Assembly: GCA_030762895.1 (NCBI GenBank)
Contig: CM061068.1
Coordinates: forward strand, 46,135,615-46,199,614
Length of the DNA: 64,000 nt
Reading direction: 5' to 3'
From: Sophora flavescens
Lineage: Eukaryota; Streptophyta; Magnoliopsida; Fabales; Fabaceae
A program made the translations under genes and the position numbers. Positions 1-11,002 of the stretch are shown piece after piece. The number at the start of each line of letters is the position of its first letter. Positions within the stretch are counted from its first letter, which is position 1. The notes beneath the pieces were generated by a model, which did not search any database, was not told where the DNA came from, and saw nothing but the letters and a program-made list of their open reading frames with translations.

Positions 1-1185
1 CTTGGGAGGATATGTGACACCCTCTATCCCGCATGCATTCAAAAGAGATAACACATATATAAAAGAGAGAACATATGCAAATATATATAATTATCAAAAC
101 CGGGCAGAGACTGCCGCATTGTAACATAACGCGGAAATAACCAAAACATGTTTATAAAAAAACATAACATAAAACAAAACCATAAACGAACCCAACCCTG
201 ATGTCACACTACAGAGCTGGTATAATCAATCCGATAAAACAACTCGGATACAACTGAAAACAACTAAACAACTACTAAAAATGGGAAATCATATCTACGA
301 GTCGCGGCTCCTCAGAGTCACTCCTCAACTGGCTGCACACCGACCTCTGCATAAACAATACATGCCATAAACAAGAAACATAGAGATAAGGAGTAATAAA
401 CATATATTAACGGCAAGGAAGCAGTTAGCAAGACGAGCATACATCAAACAAGCATGTTATATCAAACATCAATATCATAACAATCATCATCATATAAAGT
501 GTATGCTATGCAATGCAGTTCTTCTCCACTCCACTACTATGCACTTGGATCCAAACTAACTCAGGATGCCAACTGTGGTGTTACATTTCCACATTGGCCA
601 ATAAGCACCAACGCCTGGGCAATCCACCAAACCATAGGTGGACCCCTAGGGCAGCCGACACATCTTATTCACGGATGCGCCACCACGGTGTATATTTGAT
701 TCCCTTTCGGACGAATCCCGCGGACGGCCAGATCGTCTTACTCTCGGACAACTTCCCCTATGTTGCACAACCTCCAATCAACATATCCGATGCGTGAATG
801 CATGGTAAACAACACATAACCACAACCACCACCACCGTTAGGCCCATAGGCTACCCAAGTTTTAACACCATCAACACCTTGACCATTAGGCTATCAAGGA
901 TTATCGTTTAACGTTCATCGTTAAGTATTTTAAGCATCAACAACACTCTGGCCATTAAGCACCAGAGCTCAACACCTTGACCATCAAGCATCAAGGCCCC
1001 CTTGGAGCAAACATTAGGCTACCAAGGTATAACATCTTATCACTTGGAGCGAACATTAGGCTACCAAGGTACAACCTTTTATCACTTGTCTTTGGTCTTC
1101 ATGTTCCGTTGGTATCTTATTAAGTCTTTTAAGCGTTTGGGGTGAAAACCCCTATTTTAAAATTCTGGTTTCTGTTATGGTCTGG

Positions 1186-1375
1186 TGAGCACGGGCGTGC
1201 TCACCCTCAGCATGGGCATGCTCACCCTCAGCACAGGCGTGCTGGACCTATAGGCAAGCACGACCGTGCTGCCTGCTGAGCACGGGCGTGCTTAAATGCA
1301 CGCCCTGCTATGGGTTTCAAACTGGAGCACGGCGTGCTCCTGTTAGCACTGATCGTGCTCAATGGAGCCTGGCCG
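1186..1375. repeat. Array of GC-rich palindromes (GAGCACGGGCGTGCTC type) in the solo LTR
   Basis: Imperfect copies of a short self-complementary motif recur here, for example GAGCACGGGCGTGCTC, AGCATGGGCATGCTC and GAGCACGGCGTGCTC. They are separated by short unlike spacers in otherwise AT-rich DNA. Each copy can fold into a small hairpin. Similar but sequence-distinct arrays occur in the Athila-type LTRs of this window. Confidence 0.75.
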
Positions 1376-2444
1376 TGCATCGATCGGGGCGAAGCGGTCA
1401 AAACCCTTTCCCAAATCCTTGGGGTAGTTCACAGGTTCAACCTATTGGCTTTTACTAAACCATTGAACATCAGCTTCATTAATCTTAACTGTTCTTCATT
1501 AATATTCATGTCTTATCATCATGGGGAATTAATCCTTTAATCATAGCTTCGTTATTAATGTCCGTAGAACACTCACTAACCATTCCTAGGGTCTTTAACT
1601 AAGCCCTATGAACATAACCTTACCTCTCACACTATATTAATGTATTATGAACAACTGGGGAAAACATCCCTTAATTATCATTATCATTGTTAACGTATTT
1701 TAACGTCTTAACATCATTGTTGGCATTAGCATCCTCAACAATCAACACTCATAAAGAGCACAACACAACAACAGTCAATAACATCATACTCATCATAATC
1801 ATGGCATCACAACATCAACATATTTATAACAAACAACATCAATCAATAATAATAGTCATGCCAGTCATCAACATCATAACAGTTAAGCATCATATAACAA
1901 ATAGGCATAAGGCATATAGACATGTTATCAAAGGAAAGGGTCATGGGTAACCCTTCGTCTTACGCTACCCTCAAACCTACATACTCATACTATTCCTTCT
2001 CCCTATACCTGGTATGTGGTTCGTGTTTCAAAAGAAGAAAGAGGGTCTTCTAGGGTCTCGTCTCACAAGCACTTATCTACGACCTCAAGAACAAAGAAAC
2101 ACCTTAATTAGACTCTTAGGCCAATAAATCAAAAGGGAAAAGAATGAGAGGGACGAGGTGTACGAATCATACCTTGTTTGAAGGTTTAAACAGTGAACAC
2201 GATGATCACGTCTTCACAGCGATGTTCTCTTATCAAATAATGGTGAAGAACGGTGCAAGAACGGATTACCTTGAGAGAGGTTTCTAGAGACGGTTGATGG
2301 AAATTAAGAGAAAAAGAGAAGGGAGGCAGCTTTGAGTGTTGGGACGTGATAGACTAGGGTTTAGGTCGGGTTTTAGGGGTTAAAAACGGGTTGGAACACG
2401 ATTTGGGCTTAAAAAGAACCTAAAACACGTTTTCTGGTTCTGAA

Positions 2445-2585
2445 GTATTCGCGAGGCGAACTCGCGTTCGCGGGGCGAGCCACAGAACCAATTTCTGTCA
2501 GCTAGATTCGTGGGGCGAACCCGAAAGCGCAAAGCTGAATTTTAGATTTTAGTGGGGTGAGGAAATGCTCGCGGGACGAGGCCGA
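2445..2585. repeat. Second palindromic cluster (CGCGAGGCGAA type) in the solo LTR
   Basis: Several copies of a TCGCGAGGCGAA / TTCGCGGGGCGAG motif lie here. It is the same kind of motif that forms the arrays in element B on the opposite strand (TCGCCTCGCGA). The solo LTR therefore carries two different palindrome families. Confidence 0.65.
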
Positions 2586-2860
2586 AACAGTCGAATTTGG
2601 CCAAAACACCTGAAATAAGACTTGTAAATAATTCTCTTAGCTTTCCAACTCCATAAGGATCACCTCGATCAGACATTTAGAACTCAAGGTATGGTTAAAA
2701 CGGTGAAACAGGTTACTTGGACTTTAAAAAGATTGAACCTTTCTAAGGCTAAACTTCCCCCAAACATAAACTTAAACATAAAAAACAAGCATATACAAAC
2801 ATAAATATGACATATATGAAAGTACTAAGCTTATTTACGAAAACGGGGTGTTACAGGATA

Positions 2861-3087
2861 GATAACTGGATTTGGCCCAAACAAAAAATGAAAATACAAT
2901 AACTTTTTTTTTTTACACTTATAAGATGAGCTAAAAAAGGAAGTAAAGTAGCAAAATAAATATATAAACAAATAAATAAAAAACATTGGTAGATATTTTT
3001 TTTTTATGATTAAGATAAGCTAGAAATAAAGCAAAAAATTAATATACAACAACAAATATAAAGTAAATGATGGACCTTCTTGCTTGC
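2861..3087. other. AT-rich DNA between the solo LTR and element A
   Basis: This short AT-rich stretch has no ORF or RNA gene I can support. Its last five bases (3083-3087, CTTGC) are the left target duplication of element A. Confidence 0.6.
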
Positions 3088-4138
3088 TGTTAACGTTGTT
3101 TTTTGGTTGTGTCCAAAAAATTCCTTCGTGACAAATAATTAAAGATCAAACGAGTGTGGGACCTATGAGTTATGCGGTAATCTCGTCAGAATGTATGTAT
3201 GAATAGTCTGCCAAGTACAAATTTGACAATTAAAGCCAGATTAGGAAATGCTGGCAAAGACTTGGTATCAAACAATTATGTAAATTTGTCAAAGAGGTAA
3301 AAAACATTGTCAATAACGCGTTTTGACGATAAATGATTCATGTTTTAAAAGATAAGTTTGAAATTTAAAAAGAGGGACAGTTATTTAATAGAAAATAACT
3401 TCCTAATCGTACTGAGTTTATAATGAAAAGAAAACTGAAGTTTGAAAGGAAAGTTAAGTAAAAAAAGATCTAAATGACACTACTTGCAGGAAGTAAAATA
3501 AACTTAAAAGACAAACTTGAGAGAAATACTGGAAATCAAAAGGAACAAGTAAAGAACTTGAACAAAAAGGACGAAAATGACATTGAATTTTGCCATAGTA
3601 TCGAAATAAGAAGGATGGAAGGAATACTTGAATGTAATCCGTCAATCTGCTGTGTGATCGAGATGTGTAGGATGTGTATCAAGTAACCTCTCTATTACAT
3701 TGTAATAACTAGTATTTATAGGTAAATAAAATAACTACCTAGTAGTAAATTCCTATCTAAATGACTGCCACATGTCCTTGGCAGTTCTCTTAGGCTTTAC
3801 ATTTGAACTGCTTGTCAATACAATTCTAATAACTGCTCAATGTCTTGAACCGCTCCGTGTCAACTGGCTTGTCTTTGACGGGATTAACTGCTTGACAACT
3901 TATCTTGACTATATTGTTGATTTTGAGACTTAGACATTTTTTCTCTTTCCATATCTTTGACAATCCTCCCATGAATTTCGTAAAAAAGGCTGCTTGTCAA
4001 TCTATCTTTTCGTCGACATGTACACTTTCTTATCAGCTAAGTATTTTCGATACTTAGAAAATAACATTCTTTACTTCATTTCCTTCGTCAGCCTGTCGAA
4101 ATTATTTATGTCAAGAGTTTGAAATTCTTCCACTAACA
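3088..4138 (-). repeat. 3' LTR of element A
   Basis: About 1.05 kb, repeated at 43052-44104 with few differences. On the plus strand it runs from TGTTAACG to ACTAACA, so the ends form a TGTTA/TAACA inverted repeat. Being left of the minus-strand coding region it is the 3' LTR. Confidence 0.93.
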
Positions 4139-4150
4139 GAAGCCCCCAAG
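4139..4150 (-). promoter_or_regulatory. Polypurine tract of element A
   Basis: Read on the minus strand this is CTTGGGGGCTTC, directly abutting the 3' LTR. That is the position and purine-rich composition expected of the plus-strand DNA primer. Confidence 0.6.
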
Positions 4151-4334
4151 TTTTGCTTTTCGACGGCCTTGCCCGAAAGAATAGCAAAATTTGAATTTTA
4201 AATTGCCAACGAATTCTCTCAATTCCGGATTTTCTTCCGCTAACTAAATCTCATTTTAATTTCATCCCTACTTAATAGGGATAATCATAACGTTGTAGGT
4301 TTCTCGGAATTCGAACCAGAGATCTCCACTCTTC

Positions 4335-4342
4335 TTTAAATA
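4335..4342 (+). promoter_or_regulatory. TATA-like box of the antisense PMD gene of element A
   Basis: TTTAAATA lies about 115 bp upstream of the first ATG of the antisense gene (4456). Between them is a pyrimidine-rich stretch typical of a plant 5' leader. Its location just inside A, pointing away from the 3' LTR, suggests the antisense gene has its own promoter. No transcript evidence is available. Confidence 0.5.
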
Positions 4343-4455
4343 GCAGTCACATCACTGTTGTGACTTTCTTCTTCTTACCGTTCCTCTTCCCTCACGAAAA
4401 ACCCTTCTTCTTTAAAGGAAAAACCTTTCCTCTTCATCACTTCGCTTAATCTCCA

Positions 4456-4505
4456 TGGCAACATCTTCAAAGATGTCAACTTTAGTACCTCGAGCCACGG
4501 TTGCT
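4456..4505 (+). pseudogene. Antisense PMD gene of element A, 5' fragment 1
   Basis: The reading frame opens at an ATG at 4456 and stays open for 50 bases until element B begins at 4506. The same frame is picked up again after the duplicated TTGCT at 10669 and, beyond element C, at 30850. Joining the three pieces across the two insertions keeps one frame apart from one stop. I therefore take this as the amino terminus of the PMD protein (main entry at 30850-34438). The start is chosen because it is the first ATG after the TATA-like box. Confidence 0.65.
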
Positions 4506-4774
4506 TGATAAGCCTCTGGCTTATCTAGTTTTATAACTAGATAGACTGTGGTTTTTGTGCAAATTATTCGAGTTCAATCTCGTTTTCGCCCAAATTTGGC
4601 CTTGTTTTGTTCCTAAGTAGACTTTGACTCATTTTAGGCATTTTTAGTAGTTTTTAGTCTATTTTGAATAGAATTACGCTTTTTGTTTCTTTTTATTGTT
4701 TCAGGATAGAAGTGAAGCTCCAAGAGTCAAGGAAGCACTTCGAGTCAAGGAAACAGTGGAAATTTCCATTCTGG

Positions 4775-5200
4775 AGATACTCGCCCCGCGAGTATATGCT
4801 CGCCTCGCAAGCCTGAAGATCAGCAAAACAGCAACAGTCATCAATTATGTCTCACCTCGCGAGTCACCATCTCGCCTCGCGAACCTGAAGGCCTGACTGT
4901 GCCAGAGAAGTCATCCTTTCAGTATCGTCTCGCCAATCATAGTTCGCCCCACGATCATTCAAACTCAGGATGGAGCCAAAACTGAAATTCGCCACGCGAG
5001 AGGATTCTCGCCTCGCGAGAGCCTGAAGACCCTGGAAGACAGAGACCATCACGGCCTGGCCGTGATGGACGTCACGGGCGTGTGACAGTTAAGGTTTGAA
5101 GACTCGCCCCGCTAACACACTCTCGCCTCGCGAAAATCCAAATTGAAAGCGCACCAAAACTAATGTTCGCCTCGCGAGCGTGTTCGCCCGCGAGCGAGCG
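4775..5200 (+). repeat. Palindromic TCGCCTCGCGA array in U3 of element B, 5' LTR
   Basis: Repeated motifs of the kind CTCGCCTCGCGAG and TCGCCCCGCGAG are spread at irregular spacing over about 425 bp. They end only a few bases before the TATATAT at 5206. The same array recurs at 9392-9820 and a related one in the interior at 7385-7625. One TCACGGCCTGGCCGTGA-type unit is mixed in near 5050. Confidence 0.8.
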
Positions 5201-5205
5201 AACTC

Positions 5206-5212
5206 TATATAT
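5206..5212 (+). promoter_or_regulatory. TATA-like box, 5' LTR of element B
   Basis: TATATAT follows directly after the palindromic array, with a further ~840 bp of LTR downstream. Its equivalent in the other LTR is at 9824-9830. Confidence 0.5.
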
Positions 5213-6057
5213 TCTTTGTTTCGGATCGAAGAAGAAGATCCGAATCCTAGTAGTTTTTCCACTGTATAGAGTAGTGTTAGGCCGATTTCTTGTCTCTTTG
5301 GAGCTGCGTCTCCTTTTTCTTTTTCTTATTTTATGATGATGGTTATGTCCGATTGTTTGTCTATGAGCATGAGGAACTAATCCCCTAGTCTGAGGGAACA
5401 ATGAAGCCACCAATGGCAGTGTAGATTCGATGTGATGTATGTCTTTCTCCCTTTTTCTCAATAAATGTTTTCCAATTCTGATTTGATTGTGTTGATCATA
5501 TGCTTGCGTGATTGACTTGTTAACGTTGATGAGGGTTAGTCAGCAATTCGCGTTTAGAACTTGAATTGGGATCATCGATCGAATATTGCACGAGAGTGAG
5601 TAGGAGATCGATGCAACCTTATAGGGAACAAGAATTAACAGAGTTTGATGATTAGGGTTATGAGACCTAGTAAGTAATTAACTCTATCATTGAATACATC
5701 CTAATGAGCATGACAGTGGATTTAGGAGAATTTGGGGGTCCCGGTTGACATTGTAATTGAACTTAGGGAGGAATTCATCATCACTTGGGTATGCATGATT
5801 GGGTAGGTGGATTTGTGACCTTGGACGTTTTAATTTCATATTTTAATAGCTTAGTTTTATTAGATTTGTTAATTGAATTTCTATCCTATTTTCTCTCCAA
5901 TCTCAACCACTTTCTGTTACTTGACCAACGTATCTAATTTCTCGCGAATTGGTTGAATTGGTAGCCCAATCCTTGTGTTCGACCTCGGTAAATTCTTACC
6001 GTGTTATTTTATTACTTGCGACGACCCGGTACACTTGCCGGTGACTCGTCAAGTTTT

Positions 6058-6075
6058 TGGCGCTGTTGCCGGGGA
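6058..6075 (+). promoter_or_regulatory. Primer binding site of element B (tRNA-Asp type)
   Basis: TGGCGCTGTTGCCGGGGA lies six bases inside the 5' LTR. It matches, with one difference, the complement of the 3' end of plant tRNA-Asp, the usual Athila primer. Confidence 0.8.
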
Positions 6076-6182
6076 TTGGCACAACCAATTTTCCTAATTT
6101 TAGGGAAGTTTGATTATTTGGTTAAGTTATTTTTATTTTTATTTTTATTTACTATTATATCTCTATACTTCTTTGATTCCAC

Positions 6183-6617
6183 TTGGTCTTGCCTTGTTTT
6201 GTATGCGAGGTACACGAGGGAATGCTTCCGGGTTGCGAATATTGTAATGGAGACCATGACACTTGGAGCTGTCCATTCTACTTCTCTCAAGAATATGTGG
6301 ACTCATGCCATAATTTCTATGACAGCGTGCCCCAGGACAACTATCAGAGTCAGAATCAGTATTGGGATTATATGAGGGGAGACCATCCGGGTTTCGCTTG
6401 GAGTAATGCTGGCGATGGCCTAGCTTGGCAACCACAACCTCAACAGAATTGGCAACAACAACCTCAACAGGCTGGTGGAAGACAACCTTGGGAGTTGGGT
6501 TTTGAGAAGACGAATGCGGCAATTGAGAAGTTGGCAATCTATACAGAGAAGGTGAATGCGACAGTTGATAAGTTGGCAATCTATACAGGCACATCATTTG
6601 AGAGGGCGCGGCAGTAG
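6183..6617 (+). pseudogene. Truncated Gag-like protein of element B
   Basis: The frame keeps the C-terminal part of an Athila Gag. A cysteine cluster (CEYCNGDHDTWSC, then VDSCHNFYDS) lines up with CEICGMQGDDIMEC and VNSCHNFYDT in the Gag of element C. Glutamine-rich linkers and a duplicated EKxNAxxxKLAIYT unit follow. The N-terminal capsid-like half of Gag is missing. After a frame slip near 6600 the frame continues as a Gag-tail-like stretch (PGTFPG... and TTRSGR, compare PGKFPG and SLRSGK in C) up to a TAG at 6767-6769. The role is unproven; a partial nucleocapsid kept for RNA binding is one idea. Confidence 0.6.
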
Positions 6618-6769
6618 AGAAGTTGGGTCAGCTCGTAGAGCAACTAAATGAGCGTCTCCCAGGCACTTTCCCAGGTGATACCAAGAACAACACTAAGGAC
6701 CAATGCGAAGTCATAACAACTAGAAGCGGTAGGGTGTTGGGATCTGACTGGGATGCAACTAGTTCTTAG

Positions 6770-7606
6770 GAAGTTGAGGAAGAACTACCACATGTTCAGG
6801 AAGAGCAACCTGAGAAAGAGGAATTGACAAGTGACAAGGCCCTGGAACAACCACATGTTGAGGAAGAGCAAACTAAGGAAGAGGAATTGGCAAGGGACAA
6901 GGCACCGGAGCAAAGGGGTAGAGATCAAAATGCAGATAAAGTGGTAGAGGATTTCACCATGCTTGCCAAGCAACCTGAAATTACTGCATTAGATAACTAT
7001 GTTGGCTTGCATGCATGTGTGGACACTGGTAAGTTAGACCCTCCCACTTGTCTGGCACACTTCCTCAAGAAAACACCATTTGACCCGAGAGGAAGTGAGT
7101 TCATAATTGAAGAGGTCAATGGAGTTTTCACACTCAGGCTAGGTGGAATTATGGATAGAGTTGTATTGCTTCTGCAAGGGCCACTTCACAAACCATGGGA
7201 TCCGGGTGGAGGATCTCACATGATTAGCGTCTCTTGGCCCTTGTGCCACAGGCTATGGGATCCAGGTGGATGCTTTTTAATAAGTCAAGCTAGTGACGTT
7301 AAACGAGCGCTACTTGGGAGGCAACCCAAGCAAGGTATCCTTTGTTTTTTAGTCTCTGTCATTTTCATTTTTATTATAAAAAAAAAGCTTGATTCGCCAC
7401 GCGAATCCACAACGGACGCGCGAGACAGAAGCCCTGAATCTCGGAGGCTTGCTCCCGCTTCTTTCTCGCGTCGCGAGGTATACTTTCGCCTCGCGATTCT
7501 GGGCATCATCATCTGTTGGAATTCCAGATTCGCCTCGCGAGAGACTACTCGCCTCGCTATTCTGGAAAGTGTGAAAACAATTTTTCCAGATTCGCCTCGC
7601 GAGTGA
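6770..7606 (+). pseudogene. Conserved module of unknown function, element B
   Basis: The frame opens with two copies of a 21-residue acidic repeat (63-bp units starting at 6788 and 6851, PHVxEEQ...). It then has a block around DFTMLAKQPEITALDNYVGL...HACVDT...SEFIIEEVNGVF. The same block is present on the minus strand in element D (16291-16872), clearly homologous, in an otherwise different protein. I do not recognise it as protease, RT or envelope. Downstream, two short direct repeats around GGGATCC(G/A)GGTGG lie at about 7197-7210 and 7257-7270; D has the same pair. The frame runs on to 7606 through the palindrome array, where coding is doubtful. Confidence 0.45.
7313..7330 (+). other. Conserved hairpin CTTGGGAGGCAACCCAAG, element B
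   Basis: A six-pair stem CTTGGG/CCCAAG with a six-base loop. The upstream context TCAAGCTAGTGACGTTAAA is also found in D. The same hairpin follows the pol stop in C (23474-23491) and occurs in D (16152-16169, minus, outer pair lost). Confidence 0.65.
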
Positions 7607-7625
7607 TAGCTCGCCTCGTGAATCT
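7385..7625 (+). repeat. Internal palindromic TCGCCTCGCGA array, element B
   Basis: A second array of the U3-type motif lies inside the element, about 55 bases after the conserved hairpin. Units include ATTCGCCACGCGAAT and TTCGCCTCGCGAGAG. D has the equivalent arrangement with its own motif. Confidence 0.7.
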
Positions 7626-9082
7626 GCAATTAAGGTTTTAATTTACAGGAATTCTTCCAGGATGTTGTGCAACATAAGGGAGCCCGTGAGACCAATTGGA
7701 TGAGGAGGCAACCATGGAAACTTGATCAGGGAGCACCCTCTCCTTTCATCACTTTTGTTTTTGTTTGTTTTGTTTTTGTTTGTCGCTCTTGAATAATTTG
7801 AGAAGATCAAGAGTATGTGTATGTGTCGGCAAGCTTGTTGGATTTTAATTAAATTTAGCATAGATTGATTGCATGAATTATTTTGACCATCGATGATTTC
7901 CCCCTAGGTTCTGAAATTAGAAAAGTTGATCCCCATGTGAAAAATTGAAAACTGAACTTTGAGAATTTTATTGTGATTACGTGATTTATGATAAGTTTGG
8001 GGTGAGGGGGTGCACACACTAGGAATTGTATCTCGGTCAAACAATTTGCAAAAAATGTTCAGGTGAGGATTTGAGCCTCCAACTTTGTTTTTGATTGTGT
8101 GAATCACTTTTAAGTTGCACTTTCCCGGATTTGCTTGAATCTCTTCATGGTTTGCATGTCTATGTGTTGCATCAAATGATTTAGGCAATTTTCTCTGAAT
8201 AGCTACTAGGCCTAAAAAGATCCATCCCTAATACATGTTCCCTAGTTAGCCACATTGAGCTTAATTGGCCTATTGTTTCTTGATGACCCTATATTATAAG
8301 CCAAAATCTGGAAAAAAAAAACCATGTTAACCCAATCTTAGGATTAGGAGAGCATGGAAGCTTAGCAAGAGAAGGATTGTGAGAAACTAAGTTTGGGGTG
8401 GCTACAAGGTGATATGTCATTTTGGGGTGAGAAAAAGAAAAATAAAGGTTGAACCCCAAGGCAAAAAGAAAAGAAAAAAAAAAGAAAAAAAAATTGCCAA
8501 AAGAAAAGGGGCAAAACAAAAAGATTAGCAAGGAGAAGGCTGTAGTCACCCAAGGCAAAAAGAGAAATGGAAAAAGGAATTTGAGTGGAATATGTGTCAA
8601 ATGCTCATGCTCTCTTAGTTCCTAGGGACTTAAGCCTAGTATCCTTGAATATCCTACCCTCAGCCAGGCCCCATTACAACCTTTATAAGACCTTCTGATG
8701 TTGCATACATGTTTTCGTGGGAACTATTTTTGAGATGAACATCAAATTCATGGGAAGTGCTCTTGATATGTGAAATTGAGTGAAAAGTTGATAGCCTAGA
8801 CGAATTTGAGCGAATGAGTGAAATTTTACATACCCTTGTGAGGAAGGCAATTGTTTGAAATTGGTGATCTTCCTTTTGTGTGACTCTGATCCTCAACTTA
8901 GATTAATGATTGCATGAATGATGAAGTTCTCAATTGTTTAAAGTAAATGAATGTGGGGATTACATTGATGCAAGGGGAAATCATTGAGGGAAAAAGCTGT
9001 TTTGTTAAGATTGCATGAAATTTGTGCGAAATCGATTGAATCCCTTAAGCTTGCCAAGTCTTGAGTCCTTTTTGAGTTTTAG
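7626..9082 (+). other. 3' noncoding tract of element B
   Basis: No supported ORF. The tract is A- and purine-rich in places (8430-8530). It is clearly similar in reverse complement to 24453-25760 of element E, so B and E form one subfamily. The corresponding tracts of C and D resemble each other instead. Confidence 0.65.
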
Positions 9083-9102
9083 CTTGCTTGGGGACAAGCA
9101 AG
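9083..9102 (+). other. Stem-loop just upstream of the polypurine tract, element B
   Basis: CTTGCTTGGGGACAAGCAAG has an eight-pair stem and a GGGA loop. The tract TTTAAGTTTGGGGTG follows, then the 3' LTR at 9122. Equivalent stem-loops precede the tract in C, D and E. Confidence 0.7.
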
Positions 9103-9103
9103 G

Positions 9104-9121
9104 TTTAAGTTTGGGGTGTTT
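9104..9121 (+). promoter_or_regulatory. Polypurine tract region of element B
   Basis: TTTAAGTTTGGGGTGTTT abuts the 3' LTR. The AAGTTTGGGG core is shared with E and, as AAGCTTGGGG, with C and D. Confidence 0.6.
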
Positions 9122-10668
9122 TTATAAGCCTCTGGCTTATCTAGTTTTATAACTAGATAGAGTGTGGTTTTTGTGCAAATTATTCGAGTTCAATCTCGTT
9201 TTCTCCCAAATTTGGCCTTGTTTTGTTCCTAAGTAGACTTTGACTCGTTTTAGGCATTTTTAGTAGTTTTTAGTCTATTTTGAATAGAATTACGCTTTTT
9301 GTTTCTTTTTATTGTTTCAGGATAGAAGTGAAGCTCCAAGAGTCAAGGAAGCACTTCGAGTCAAGGAAACAGTGAAAATTTCCATTCTGGAGATACTCGC
9401 CCCGCGAGTATATGCTCGCCTCGCGAGCCTGAAGATCAGCAAAACAGCAACAGTCATCAATTCTGTCTCGCCTCGCGAGTCACCATCTCGCCTCGCGAAC
9501 CTTAAGGCCTGACTGTGCCAGAGAAGTCATCCTTTCGGTATCGCCTCGCCAATCACAGTTCGCCCCGCGATCATTCAAACTCAGGATGGAGCCAAAACTG
9601 AAATTCGCCACGCGAGAGGATTCTCGCCTCGCGAGAGCCTGAAGACCCTGGAAGACAGAGACCATCACGGCCTAGCCGTGATGAAGGTCACGGCTGTGAC
9701 AGATTAAGGTTTGAAGACTCGCCCCGCTAACACACTCTCGCCTCGCGAAAATCCAAATTGAAAGCGCACCAAAACTAATGTTCGCCTCGCGAAAGCGTGT
9801 TCGCCCCGCGAGCGAGCGAACTCTATATATTGTTGTTTCAGATCAGAAGAGAAGATCCGAATCCTAGTAGTTTTTCCACTGTATAGAGTAGTGTTAGGCC
9901 GATTTCTTGTCTCTTTGGAGCTGTGTCTCCTTTTTATTTTTCTTATTTTATGATGATGGTTATGTATGATTGTTTGTCTATGAGCATGAGGAACTAATCC
10001 CCTAGTCTGAGGGAACAATGAAGCCACCAATGGCAGTGTAGATTCGATGTGATGTATGTCTTTCTCCCTTTTTCTCAATAAATGTTTTCCAATTCTGATT
10101 TGATTGTGTTGATCATATGCTTGCGTGATTGACTTGTTAACGTTGATGAGGGTTAGTCAGCAATTCGCGTTTAGAACTTGAATTGGGATCATCGATCGAA
10201 TATTGCACGAGAGTGAGTAGGAGATCGGTGCAACCTTATAGGGAACAAGAATTAACAGAGTTTGATGATTAGGGTTATGAGACCTAGTAAGTAATTAACT
10301 CAATCATTGAATACGTCCTAATGAGCACGACAGTGGATTTAGGAGAATTTGGGGGTCCCGGTTGACATTGTAATTGAACTTAGGGAGGAATTCATCATCA
10401 CTTGGGTATGCATGATTGGGTAGGTGGATTTGTGACCTTGGACGTTTTAATTTCAGATTTTAATAGCTTAGTTTTATTAGATTTGTTAATTGAATTTCTA
10501 TCCTATTTTCTCTCCAATCTCAACCACTTTCTGTTACTTGACCAACGTCTCTAATTTCCCGCGAATTGGTTGAATTGGTAGCCCGATCCTTGTGTTCGAC
10601 CTCAGTAAATTCTTACCGTGTTATTTTATTACTTGCGACGACCCAGTACACTTGCCGGTGACTCTTCA
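9122..10668 (+). repeat. 3' LTR of element B
   Basis: Nearly identical to 4506-6051. The first two bases read TT rather than TG, a single change from the canonical end. The palindromic array is at 9392-9820 and the TATA-like box at 9824-9830. Confidence 0.92.
9392..9820 (+). repeat. Palindromic TCGCCTCGCGA array, 3' LTR of element B
   Basis: Copy of the 4775-5200 array with scattered substitutions; it again ends immediately before TATATAT. Confidence 0.8.
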
Positions 10669-10778
10669 TTGCTCCTCTTAGGGAAGTAGTTCAAGACCCA
10701 ATTTTGGAAGAATCAGAATAATGGCAGGAATCTAAGGTAATTTACCAAGTTCATGATTCTTCCGTTGCTTTGAGTGCG
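10669..10778 (+). pseudogene. Antisense PMD gene of element A, 5' fragment 2
   Basis: This 110-bp piece lies between the right target copy of B and the left LTR of C. Read in the frame set at 4456 it is open except for one TAA at about 10721-10723, and it runs in frame into 30850 once C is removed. The stop, together with a frame slip near 30985, shows the gene is no longer intact. Confidence 0.6.
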
Positions 10779-11002
10779 TGATGAGTGTGATTTCACCTCA
10801 TAATTCATTAACATTTTGCATGCATTTTCATATAGTTTAGGCTTATTTTATTTGATTATTTGTTAATTTTGCCTTGGAACGAGTAAGGTGGTTTTGTGGT
10901 GCTTGTGTGCAGGAATCGAAGATTAAAATGCTCAGGATCAATTGCGTTGGAGCTGGCACGAAGATGGGATCTTGGAAGACAAGAAAATGAGGCAAACAGA
11001 GC

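Larger units (their letters stand above)
13..2855. mobile_element. Solo LTR of a Ty3/gypsy-like retrotransposon
   Basis: The segment starts TGTGACACCC and ends GGGTGTTACA, an imperfect inverted terminal repeat with the canonical TG...CA ends. It is flanked on both sides by the same five bases, GGATA (8-12 and 2856-2860), the target-site duplication expected of an LTR insertion. No second LTR, primer site, gag or pol lies between, so this is a solo LTR left by recombination between the two LTRs of a full element. At about 2.84 kb it is long for an LTR. The TGTGACACCC end and the size resemble Tekay/Del chromovirus LTRs; that family call is inference. Small ORFs inside it have no recognisable domain and are treated as chance. 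Orientation cannot be fixed without the internal region. Confidence 0.85.
4506..6051 (+). repeat. 5' LTR of element B
   Basis: It begins TGATAAGCCTCTGG and ends GACTCGTCA, about 1.55 kb, and is repeated at 9122-10668. U3 holds the palindromic array, which runs up to a TATA-like box at 5206-5212. Confidence 0.92.
4506..10668 (+). mobile_element. Element B: non-autonomous Athila-type retrotransposon
   Basis: LTRs at 4506-6051 and 9122-10668 are flanked by a perfect target duplication, TTGCT (4501-4505 and 10669-10673). A primer site matching tRNA-Asp follows the left LTR and a polypurine tract precedes the right one. The 3.07-kb interior has no protease, RT, RNase H or integrase. It holds only a Gag-like remnant (6183-6617), a second coding module (6770-7606), a palindrome array and a long 3' noncoding tract. 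It must have been mobilised by an autonomous relative. It sits inside the first exon of the antisense gene of A. Confidence 0.92.

Noticed and set aside
499..1950. Open frames inside the solo LTR
   Set aside because: Short, overlapping, low-complexity, with no family motif; LTRs rarely code and composition fits chance.
4864..5461. Minus-strand frames across the TCGCCTCGCGA array of B (and 9480-10078)
   Set aside because: They arise from the repeat composition; the frame differs between the two LTR copies and has no domain.
8289..8600. Hydrophobic minus-strand frame in the B 3' tract
   Set aside because: A-rich runs on the plus strand give poly-Phe/Leu on the minus; the homologous tract in E does not keep the frame.
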